A stretch of DNA of 63,799 bases from Acanthaster planci (lineage: Eukaryota > Echinodermata > Asteroidea > Valvatida > Acanthasteridae), in assembly GCF_001949145.1 (NCBI RefSeq), contig NW_019091649.1:126001-189799 (forward strand), given 5' to 3'. Under the pieces are notes generated by a model that was not told the origin of the DNA, did not search any database, and saw nothing but the letters and a program-made list of their open reading frames with translations. Below, piece after piece: positions 49,795 to 60,470 of this stretch (positions within the stretch are counted from its first letter, which is position 1; each line of letters starts with the position of its first letter). The translations under genes were made by a program, and so were the position numbers.

Positions 49795-52700
49795 TCATGC
49801 GCTGTCGGGAATGTTGCCCTCAAGTGCTCAAATCGGAGCATTCGGAGTAATCCTATGAAAGTATCATTACTGAGGATCACGCATGAAGGACCCAGGAAAC
49901 TTCACTTGGAAACATCAATCATCTCGCTGATTGTGATGTTCGCATTTAGAGAGAGGCAGTTTGCATCTTGTGAAGTTAACATAATTTAAAAAAAAACAAG
50001 TTAGTATTTTTGTCGTACCTTAATGGTAAAGGAACTCCCAAACTCTCTGGAAAAAACAAACAAAACCGTCAACTTCTTAAGTATTATGTAATGAACAGCA
50101 GCAACATGTGAAAAAACTGCAGAACTACGATAAGCACACAATTCGAATCAACAAGACTGAAGTAGTGATGAACATACATATGTAAGAGTGGTCGTCGTAT
50201 AACCCTGTGTTGCATAATTATTGCTGGATAGCGGTGATGTTTTACATTATTTACTCTGTGGATATCTTGGATGGATGTTTTAAAAAACTTAATGGATAGT
50301 CAACTAAAGTACCTTTAATTGTGCTTAATGCTATTTTGCTTTTTGCTTCTTCAGTGAACTCTTAGAGAGTTGTTTGTTACTCGGGAGAAATAAACCCAAG
50401 ATTTCAGACCTGGCTAAAGCAGGATTTTTTCTGGACCTCAGAAGCTGGGAAGATAACCCTGCTAGGAATTTCCACCAACAGAATTTTTTATGTTGTGATT
50501 TGGACTGATAACGCAACGTGTGGTTTTGCCATGAGGAGACATCTGAGATCACTCCAATTTTAAAATTGTGTTTGCACTCAAAGGGAAGTCATCAGTGCAA
50601 GTAAGAACGCGAACCTGTAAACTTACGAAATTCCTTGCACTTGTGTTTGTAAACACCAGTAAATATCTTAGACAGTCTCTAAAAAGCAAGAGTTGAAGTA
50701 AATGGTTACAGAGTTCAGACTTCAGTTTTTAATTGGATGGCTGGAGCTTGATCATGCATAAAGTATGGTGCTCTTGACGCCACCACCATGAAAGATATTG
50801 TCATCTGGTTATGTGGAGCCAGACCTGCAGTCGCCGTGGTTTCCTCAAAACACCACATTCACAGGAGCCATGGAGTCTTTGCTACCAGATTATGAACTAC
50901 CTCGTCTGTGTTTTGTAGGCCTTGGATGGCTAGATTTTGCTGAAAAACACAACTGGTGTTCATCACTTCCAGGAGAGTTGCTTGACAAGAAATGTTGTAT
51001 GTTATCCCACCCGCAGCACCATTGTTTACAAATTCTAATGTGAAGAAACTTCACTTTAAACGACAGACCAAGAGGACGAGGGGTTGTCAACATGACATCA
51101 CAAATCACCAATGTAATGTTGACTTGAGAAGAGGCTTCCAGTCTTCTGCCATTACATTTACAGTTATGTATTGTCATCAGGTGAATGCTAACAAAATTTG
51201 AAACAATAGACAGTCCACTGTCTTCACATATATACTGTACTCATACAAATGGGGGGGGCGTAGTTGCCACCAGCTGGCACTTAAACATTCCCTCCCCTTA
51301 TAAGGTTGTTTCCCAGGGTTTGTCCATTTTTAAATGATAGATACATTTTTAATGTTTACTTTTTAATGTTGGAATTGGTGTGGCTTCACATTAAGTACAT
51401 GTATCAGCCCGGCTCATTCACACATTGGCCAATGAAGTGTGCAGCTGCAGCATCAGTCAATAGTGAGAGTTCTAGATAACAATTTTTGAAAACTGGACAA
51501 GGCGGATGCTACCCTTGTTTGTAATTGTTCCGCCCTTTCTTGATGTTAACCACGGTTTAGCACCATCTGCTGTGAAAGTCGATCCAAATTTTTCTGACTT
51601 TGTTTGTTGTTGCATAAGCCCTGGCAATATCAGTCACATCAATAGCTAAAGCATGTTTCACAATGTACTTGTGCAGAACTGCTGTTTATGGACAGTTATG
51701 AGGACAATCAACAGCATTCCTCTACGGCACAGGCAACTTAAACTTCCCTTCCTGTGACCATACTAAAGCATGAGCCCTGGTTTTTTAAGGAAATCTTTGT
51801 GCGTGTTCTGTGGACCTTGTTAGCGATGTTGAAACAAAAATATTTGGAATTGTGACACTGCTGGTCTGTGCGTAGGTAAACCCGATACATGTACCTGCAT
51901 GGTTATTTGTTACTGCAAACATTGGCACAGACAAATGTGGTGTTGTGTTGAGCAGTGTATGGTACTATTAGTCACATGTTTAACCATGCCTTTGATTTTA
52001 TGAGGATCGCTGTTGATTCTTGACTATAGGTCCTGTGCATGAACTAGAGAGATTGATACGTTACAGTGTTCCTAGCAGTGATGTGCTGTAGGGCCAACAC
52101 ATTGCATGCCTTTAACACACTGTAAACATTTGGTGCCAAGTAGGCATGATCTCATGGTGTACTGGCCAAGCATGTCTGCATAGAGTCTATAGTCTATTCT
52201 CTGCATCCTCTTTGTGGCGGTTTGTGTTAGTGGTAATATTATTGTACCTGTTGGTGAACCCCCCTTAATGAAATGTCCGTTTTTGAACAATTTAGAGTGA
52301 TGTCATTGTTTGATGGCCACGTTTTACAAAGCTTCCTAGCTTTGTGTCAGTGACATCTAAGCCTGGTTTATGTTACAAAGGTACGACCCTGAAAGATGCT
52401 TCCCCAGGAGCTTTTGTTTAATCTTGATAAGCTTTGGTTTATGTGCATCCAGAAACTTTCACTAGAAGTATTCAGAGAACTCACACGAAGTCTCAGTGGG
52501 AAGAAGGATCCTGTCCCTAGTGAGCTTAACGAGCCATTTGCCAGTCAAATGTGAATAGTTCCAGTTACCCACACTTAAATATTTGAATTATCATTCCTAC
52601 GCACGTCTGGTTACCGTACCGTAATTATGATCGTCATGTCGGTCTCCAGTTTTTGCTGGTTACCCTCAACCGTGCACATCAAAGCAAGAGCTTGTATTGG

Positions 52701-54130
52701 GTTTTGTTGTAAAGCAACAGTGCATGTTGTCTAAACAGAAAGTCAGTGTTCGACATTGAGATCTAAATCCTGGAGACATGAGGGTTACTCAGAAATGCCA
52801 TTTTTTATGGAATGTTACATTGGGCGGATGTATATTTTGAATTACATTGATTCAGTGCAAAACCAAGTGTTCAATTCAACGCTAGCCAGCTCTTAACGGT
52901 GCATTTTACCCTCATCAGATTCTTTCAGCTGTGGCGCTTTAGTCGAACGAAATCCTTTGTAAAGTTTGGAGAGCATGTTGAATGTCATGCAAGATCACCG
53001 TTTAAGGTTTTGCCGTGTCACAGAAGTAACACAGAAATGGCAATCCATCAGTGCTGCTTTTGGAAAAAAGTCTGTAACGCGTCCATTCCCGAAGTGGGTA
53101 TCTGATCTGATAGGTGACAAGACCATGACTCCATAAGAAAGTCGCCACATTGGATAATATCGACTCGAATATAGGATTTCCGTCAATGTAGACATTTATC
53201 GTCTTCAAATGCAATGCACATAGTGTCAGGTTCACTTGCCCTTGCACTTTGTTTTTGAGACGTCACTCAACGTCAGGTGTTAATTAGTGTACACTTTGTG
53301 GAGGCTGTTACCTTTGTCTTTTGTGATGATTAATATCTTCATTTTAACCAAAAATTGAGCAAGGAGGTAAAATCTCGGCAGTATCTAAAATATTTTCACA
53401 AAACCTTGTAGTGCAAAAAGAGGGAGAAAAGTTGGTGTTGCTTCGTGATTTTAATCGTTATTTGCAAATTATTGCTGGGTTTGATGGCAGAAAGCACGCA
53501 CGGTAAACATTCAGTCTACATTTTATTCGTTGGCATAGCACTCTCAAAACAAGTCTAACAAATGGTGATTTTTAAAAACCTTCCGATGTAAAAATCACCC
53601 AAACCAAGTCTTAGCCAACTGGGATTCGTACTATTTTTCAGCTGTACACACGAAAGAGTTCATTACTGCCTGTATTGATATTAATTAGAATAGGTTATAA
53701 AAGGCTTTCTTTCTCGTTAAAATGATACACATGTAATAACACTGTATACCCGTTAATAAAATTTCTTTTTGTCTGTAGAATACCTGTTGCGAAAATTAAA
53801 ATTGGAAAAACGCTTCCCGCCTTACGTATGTACATTATACTAATTGAAGGTCAAAGGTCATTAGAACGATTGGACTTCATGGAGTGGATGTGAGGTAATC
53901 AGAGTAAATACATCTAAAAATGAAACTCAAGCTCTAAGCTTATAGCACAGCAAAATTTAAATGAATACAATTCTGTGATAAGAAGGCAGCAAACAAAAGT
54001 CTGGAAGCTTTCTGTTAGTTGATTAGTGGATGAATTAATAACATGAGCAATCTTAATAGAGTGGTCTGTTGTTTATTTCGTGTACACACATTAAAAGGAT
54101 TAGCACTGTTACCGAATACAAAGAAAACCC
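49795..54130 (+). other. YTHDF 3' UTR and downstream spacer
   Basis: There is an AATAAA at 50389-50394, about 600 bp after the stop, which could be the polyadenylation signal; others follow (about 53755). The stretch is AT-rich and contains short open frames without recognisable similarity. I see no other gene or delimitable repeat here. Confidence 0.5.
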
Positions 54131-54247
54131 TCCGTGTATAAAGTCCAGCTTTATGGAGTTTATTTTCTGGGCCACTGTCAAGTCATTAATTCCAGCTCGA
54201 GCAGTGCATACCATAAACGTTTTCCAATCACAGTGAAATCATTTGGG

Positions 54248-54522
54248 GAATCAGTTTGGCTCTGGTTCGTTCCTCGCCTTCCACCTCGGCGGTTCGGGTT
54301 CGAATCCCGGCTCAGTCCACGTGTGGATGTAGTTTTCAGTCGTTACCTGATTCCTTGGGTTTTACCTACAATATTTCTCTGGGCTTTCCTCCCCAGCTCT
54401 GCCACCACATGTATATGACTGCTTCTGCCTGTCTTGTCTCCTCTCTTACGGGTATCTTCAGGCTTGCGAGCTAGGGCGTTTTTAAGGAATCCGTGGTGTC
54501 GTTTCCAGAAATGATAAATAGT
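54248..54522 (+). mobile_element. tRNA-derived SINE, copy 3
   Basis: It has a perfect B box GGTTCGAATCC (54297-54307) in a tRNA-like 3' half, then the same body words as the copy at 27221 (TTTTCAGTCGTTACCTGATTC, GGGTTTTACC, ATCTTCAGGCTTG, GTCGTTTCCAGAAATGATAA). It is diverged from copy 1, so it is a separate insertion. Confidence 0.65.
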
Positions 54523-54929
54523 TAAAACAAAGTTTTAGGGACAAGACCAATTGCTTTGTTATAACCAGGACAATGTCACAAAAGGAATGTAAAGAGGATG
54601 AAAAGCGTCGGGTTTGGAGAAACTGAGATTGGCAAAATTTATAACAGTATACATGTAGTTAGTTGTTAGTTATTACCGAGAGTCGACTGTACGTATATTT
54701 CTTTTGCCTGCATTGTACATGTACAGTACCGGTTCCCATCACTCAGTTTCTGTTTGCTAGCCTCTTCGAAATCAGCTCCATGAGCCACTCATGTCAACGG
54801 TCACCGAAGATAATTCACATTTCGATCCTTTTGGCCGATTTTGAGTCTTACAAGCCTGGATCCAGCGTTGTCGTGCTGTTTTAGACTTGCACACGTCACA
54901 GCCTGATACAAGTCTATGCACAACCTCAA

Positions 54930-55001
54930 GCGGCACACGACTTCGGACGTGTCTTGTGTCAATAAACGTTTCCTGCGTTGAGAACTACTCTAATAGATGA
55001 G
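54930..55001. repeat. Dispersed 72-bp repeat (inverted copy of 30119-30190)
   Basis: Reverse complement of the intronic copy. Differences include GCAGGAAACG for ACAAGAAACA. Confidence 0.85.
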
Positions 55002-55142
55002 ATAGACAGTGCAACGTAGTTTCATATCACGCGAGATTAGAGCTGGGGATTTGATCAAGGAGCTTGTCTGAGATTCAGAAGCTGGCTACGGTCGCTCCTT
55101 TTATAGGTGCTGGATAGTGGTACATGTATGTATGGTTTGCAG

Positions 55143-55330
55143 AGATTCGCCTGGAGTCATTGTCAGTTTGTGATCCGAAGAAGAGCGGCGAGACTAACCT
55201 GCCGCTTGTTTACCAGCCCGATTTTGACGCAGTTCATCAGACAGCTCCCCCCCCCCACAATGCGAAGAAGTCAGTTGAATGTGCATTTTGTCTCAGAGCC
55301 ATGAAATTAATTTTGAAAATGAGAAACTAG
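55143..55330 (+). CDS. Possible coding exon of unknown gene
   Basis: After TTTGCAG the frame reads IRLESLSVCDPKKSGETNLP then LVYQPDFDAVHQTAPPP and continues to a TAG at 55328-55330. Codon use and composition look more coding-like than the surroundings, and a run of ten C encodes part of the Pro stretch. There is no partner exon, no recognised domain and no confirmed donor. It could belong to an unidentified gene between YTHDF and 58.8 kb, or be chance. Confidence 0.22.
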
Positions 55331-56223
55331 TTGTTTTTGTACTTGCTGCATATCTGAATGTACATGTATGTTTGTTGTCGCAGCTACCACCGTTATTGTT
55401 ACGCAGCTTTATTGTTCAGGTGGCATGTCTGTGTCCTTTTTCCCCTCCAAACCCGACAGTGCAAATAGCTCAGGTGGAAGCAGGGTGGACGATTGTTAAC
55501 GCACGTATCATTTTGGTTGTGTAAATCACGCTCTGCATTTTCCTTCATCCTAATAATTATGTTTCTCATTTTTCATTTTGAACCATTAAGCAGACAAGGA
55601 AGACTTTTTCCTTGTCAAGTTGGCATTATTGGTCAACTACTAAACTAAAATTTCCTAACTGATTTCGAAATGTTTAATAAACCAATAATAGTAATAATTA
55701 CAGCATATGGGTATATATCTTAGAAATATCCCTCGGTTTAAATTTATTGTTGCCAAGTTTGGGCTGCTGTGCCTGTGTGCCTGAAACACGTAATGACACA
55801 GAATATCACCGGGTTCAGAAACCGTTAATAAGAATTCAAGGAGAAGAATCCTCAGGTTATTATTAAAATCTGTTGCTTTGGCAGTTCCTTCATGCAGCAA
55901 GTGCCGGAAGTGCCTTGTATGACTTAGTGTCTGTGATTATGCTCAACACAGGTAAATTGACGCGCTTGCATTGGAAAACCAATCAGAAAAAAAACCGCAG
56001 TTAATGTGGGGGCGCTGTTGACATTTTTCAGGTACACACTAGTACTAGTGGTATCAGGAACTTCACAGACGTGCCAATTTAACTCAGCAGGACTCAAAGG
56101 GTTAAGGATTACCAATATTTGAATGAAGTCAGCTCTCCGAGCATGGCTATCCATATCATTTCTCATGAACTTGCGTTTACATTTGCATCTACTAAAGCAA
56201 CAATGAAACAAACATTGAAAACA

Positions 56224-57386
56224 TATTGTGACGCCGCGCCCCTCCGACGAAGGCGAGGGCGCCCTCTTCCTCGAGGCGAGGCGCGTCGGACGTACGCCGG
56301 AGCTCCCACCAATTAGCCCCTCAACCTACCGAGCCCCTTAACAACACACGCACCACTCGGATTTAGGCACAGTCACACTAGGCTAGGTGACTTTAACCCT
56401 TGCACAGGATTCCCGACCCTTACCTCAAGATGGGAAACTTCACCGTGAATACGCGTAAAACGTTGTTATCACAAGTGCGCCATTCTGGTTGGACTACGAC
56501 TGCGCAGTGCATGTTAATGCCAGGCGCAGGCACCGCGACAGGCACGCGCACACACATGAACGTTCACACTCGAATGGCGCCCATAGTGATAACACCTTCG
56601 GCCGAGTTCGGGCGGCTTTTTCTCGTTTGTTCACGAACAGCTTGATTTGTTATTCGTGGGTGGCCGCTCGAACGCTGGAAATGTTATTAGCGCTAGTAGT
56701 TATTTGTGGCGAGCAACATGCAACATGGCAGCGTCCCTTGTGCATTCTTCGAGAGTTAATGTTGGATAACTGGGCTTACTTCTTTTCCATTTAAAAATCA
56801 CTTCTGTGTTGGAAAATTATTAATGTTAATTTTGCCGCGCAAAACTTTCCATTTTCTTCGGCTTTTTAAAGCCATGTCGGTACTTTTTGTGGCTTTTCAA
56901 AAATCAAATCTCACGAGTTTTTCCGTATGTTCGTGTGAAATCATGACGAGGATGGTGTGTGATCCTGTTCCGAGAACAGTGTTCTTGGGTCTTGTTCCCG
57001 CCGTTCGAGCGCGAGAACACGAAACCCGTGTCAAGAACGGACCGCCCGAATTCGACCTTTATGGCCAAATTACCCATCTTGCGCCGCTACGCGGCGCTAC
57101 ATAATCTTTGATCAGCTTATCAGGACGACTAAACGTTACCTAGGCACGTTTTTATAGCCTTCGTGCTGCTGTGACCACGCCCGCGCACGTGCTCACACAC
57201 CTCACGTAACCAAGCAGTGACTTCCGCTGTCCTATCACACTACGCACAAGGTGGAGCCTATGCGCCGCGCTCGCTTAACACACAGCTAGCTATGTGCGCC
57301 TAACATCTGCCTCTGTTACTGGGCAGAGCGCCATCTATAACTTTGCACCGCGCCTAGTGACTAGCGCCCTCTGTCATGTCACAATA
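56224..57386. mobile_element. CpG-rich insertion bounded by TATTGTGAC / GTCACAATA
   Basis: A 1163-bp block of markedly higher GC and CpG content sits in AT-rich DNA. It begins TATTGTGACGCC and ends with the inverted word GTCACAATA. TGTGAC...GTCACA with 4-5 bp similar flanks (CATAT/AATAT) would also fit a solo LTR. The interior holds CGAGTTCGGGCGG inverted as CCGCCCGAATTCG and a GCGCCGCTACGCGGCGC hairpin (57081-57097). No polymerase or transposase frame was recognised. Confidence 0.45.
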
Positions 57387-58776
57387 TCAAAGAATTAAAC
57401 AAAAGCAAGTCGAACGCAGATACGAAGAGCACTGTTCATACGAGGTCATATTTATGGCAAAGACAATTGTAGGTCCCAAGTCTTTGTTTTTTCACAACTG
57501 ATAACACAAGGTGAATATTATAACAAGGTAATTTGTTAAGTTCCAAGGACTTTGTTGTAGCAGTGTTCCACTGTACAGTGTACAAGTATTCGGACAAGTT
57601 CAGTGGCCATGACAGGTAGTAGTAAACTGAAATGTCTGTCTAAAACGAGCAGGGGCAAATCCAGGCCCAAAATTTTAGGGAGCCAAATAATAGCCAACAC
57701 AGATTTTTTTTCATGCAATCGCATTGTCTTTCTGCATTGGTTATGGGGATATAATCTGCATGCTTTTCTTCATACTTCCGGGAGGAAACGCAGTAAGCAG
57801 TTATATTTCATGACATGTACTGAAAGACAGTCTCCCGTCGGAAAGGCAGCAAATCCGCTGGAGATGCAAATACGCCTATGACGTTTGTGGAAAGTTTGCA
57901 AAGCACTCTTTGTATAATAACTGTACAGAGTGTTTTCAAGCTAGGAAGTTTTATGTACTAAACCATTATTTTTTCGATTAGTTCTTTCTCCACACACTTA
58001 CGTACTCGTATGGCGACATGAAACTACTTTATTATTGCATGCATATCCTAGGGAGCATTATTACCAGAAAATTGATTGTGACAAGGACAGTACTTTTTAA
58101 AGTCTACTAAATATGATTGAGGAATTTCTAACCACAACTATCATCTTCGTGTCTGATTGAGATTCTGTAGGTTAGTTCGTTATGAAACAAGAAGACAAAA
58201 CAGTTGGGAACCCAAACGTGCACTTATAGAAAATCCATGTATCTTTACATAGACCCTTATGTTAAGTCTCATTACAAAATTAATGTCGTGTTACAGAGGT
58301 TCATTTTGTACATGGACAGAAGTTGTTTTCGGACTCCAACACTAACGTTTGTGGAAGACAAAACAGCTTAGGCAAGGTTGAGGGAGGCTACTTGCGCTCA
58401 CAGAAAACTCATTGTTGAGCAACATAATTTTTAACAGTGTAACCGTTTCATTTCAGCACCCTTTTTAATAGATCTACTCAAAAGATTACGTTTGACTTCA
58501 GTATCTGAATAATTATATTATACCAACATTGGTCTTGAAAGTCCTCAGATATAGTCGTTTATGAAATTTTGCTTGTTAGTGCATAGCTGTAAACCTTTTA
58601 GTTGACAAATATGAAGGAACATCTTGACATAGTGCAGTTTTCGACATCATGATCATCTGAGCTGTTTCGTTTTTATACGCGACGCCGTGTGCATTGGTAG
58701 CTATTTGCGGGCCTAAGAGCCGCCTACATCATATTCAGATTGGTGATTAAGATACACTGTATGGACAAGAGGAATT

Positions 58777-58809
58777 ATGGCGAGTGATGGAAAAGAATTC
58801 ATAAAGCAG
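58777..58809 (+). CDS. Possible isolated first coding exon (MASDGKEFIKQ)
   Basis: ATG GCG AGT GAT GGA AAA GAA TTC ATA AAG CAG is followed immediately by the perfect donor GTAAGT, phase 0. A TATA-like ATAC lies about 100 bp upstream, and a short upstream frame (ATG at 58761) overlaps the start. I could not find a following exon in the remaining 5 kb, where the SDR16C gene lies on the opposite strand. The protein is too short to assign to a family, so this could be a chance match. Confidence 0.3.
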
Positions 58810-59640
58810 GTAAGTAGTCTTTTCTTATATTCAAGCTAAGAGTTCTCTCAGAACTGTTGGTCACGGTAAAACAAGAAAGCAAATAGTGAAACAGGCAGCA
58901 AACAAGACAAGAAAACACAAAGAATTAAGCAAACGAACAAATGAAACGCAAACAAGAGTAGGCCTAGTGCATGAAAGTGATATAAACCAACTTCAATTCC
59001 TATACAAGAAAGCTTGCAATCGATAGTCTTGGTTAAAAGATTATGTCTAACATTTCGAGAAAAATGACATTAATGAAAGATCTGATTTCTGTTGATCTTG
59101 TTATGAAATGATTAATGAATATAAACAAAGCAAATGGACAGAATAGTGCCCGTTTGTGTTTTTGTGCTCAATTTAATTAGAGTTCCTTAAAATAATTGTA
59201 AATTCATTTTCAATCTGCGTAACAGTTCACTCAGCAATAATGTAATAATGTGTCCTATATTTGGAGTACGTTGTTATTTTCCTTCGATTTGTTAATAGCT
59301 AATATTTTATTAAACTCTATCTTCCTCATTGTAAAGATACCGACCAGTACAATTCTTCACACGTCAATTCCTGTAATTTAAAGTACAAATAACTATGTTG
59401 TCGGGACATGTATAAGCTTTCATGATCACCCGTTTTTCAAGGAGCCATGCATAATACCAGAATTACAAAATGTGAGATAGGAGGCCCTTATAAAAGTGCA
59501 ATAATAAATTTAGCACATAACGCTCTTAGAAGTGCCTTCTAAAATCCCATGGCTATACACAAGTTTCAAGGAAGAATAGTTTCCCGAGTCCTGATGCCTA
59601 TTAGGTCTGATTAGGACATGGAACAGCCGTCTATTCCTTC

Positions 59641-59684
59641 CCATCATCATTATCATCATCATCATCATCATCACCACCACCATC
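59641..59684. repeat. ATC microsatellite
   Basis: A CAT/CAC trinucleotide run of about 44 bases. Confidence 0.97.
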
Positions 59685-60304
59685 GGTGCCACCTTCAGAT
59701 TTTTCCTTGTCTTCGACGAATGTGTTTTCCAAGTTGACAGACCGGAGTAACATCACCATCAGTTTGACAGGTATTAAACTGTATTGAAGAAACGGAAGAA
59801 TACGAGTGTTACTGGTCTAGCCGTTTGGACATGAAATGAAGTTGTGTGGACTGAGGAGGAAACCTGAAAAGCACCTCACAACCATTAATTAATTACCATT
59901 TTACCCAGATAACCTTTCTTGCTGGTAATGCTGTTCAGTTGTAAACAGGAAAAAAATGTTCATTATTATCAGGTGTACCATTAACCTCTTTGAGGTATGG
60001 CGGACACAATAATGAGGTTTACTCCAAATTAGAAATCTACCCACTACCTAAAGCACTTGGTATTCACAACACGTGAGCATATATGAGTTAGCAGTCACTA
60101 GTCTTACCGATGGACCGGTGGGTGACGAGCGCAAATCCCTTGACGCAGGTTGCCATATAATACAAACCATTCGTATCAGTTGGGTCAGCATAGTAATGTT
60201 TTTGCCGACAACGGGTCACCGTTCGAATTTATTTTAATTAAATTCCTAAAGGTGTACTATGCTGTGTATGATTAAAACCACATCAAATTGAACAACAAAT
60301 CAAA

Positions 60305-60470
60305 TTAAAAGAAAGGATTATCGGGTGAATTGACTCTGAGTGTGGAAACTAACTTTTTAACGATGGTCATAAAGTAAGCCGAAGAAGGCACGCACAATAC
60401 CCGCTTTTCCAGAAGGACGCCCTCTATGATTTCCTCGGCCGCATCATCAGGTCGACTGAGCAATGCTCCC
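60305..60470 (-). CDS. SDR16C exon 3 (C-terminal)
   Basis: The acceptor is TTAAACAG, and one base completes the Gly codon. It encodes GALLSRPDDAAEEIIEGVLL then EKRVLCVPSSAYFMTIVKKL and 14 further residues before TAA. The open frame extends upstream to 60691, but that part is intron. The PDDAAEEIIEGV and VPSS segments align with EPEEVVNRLMHGIL and IPSS of HSD17B11. Confidence 0.9.

Larger units (their letters stand above)
57387..60304. other. Spacer right of the CpG-rich insertion
   Basis: AT-rich sequence with one possible first exon (58777-58809) and an ATC microsatellite (59641-59684). Nothing else could be identified. Confidence 0.5.

Noticed and set aside
54290-54320. Possible tRNA gene around GGTTCGAATCC
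   Set aside because: Only the B box and T-arm-like part are present, with no acceptor-stem pairing or clear A box, so it is the head of a SINE and not a tRNA gene.
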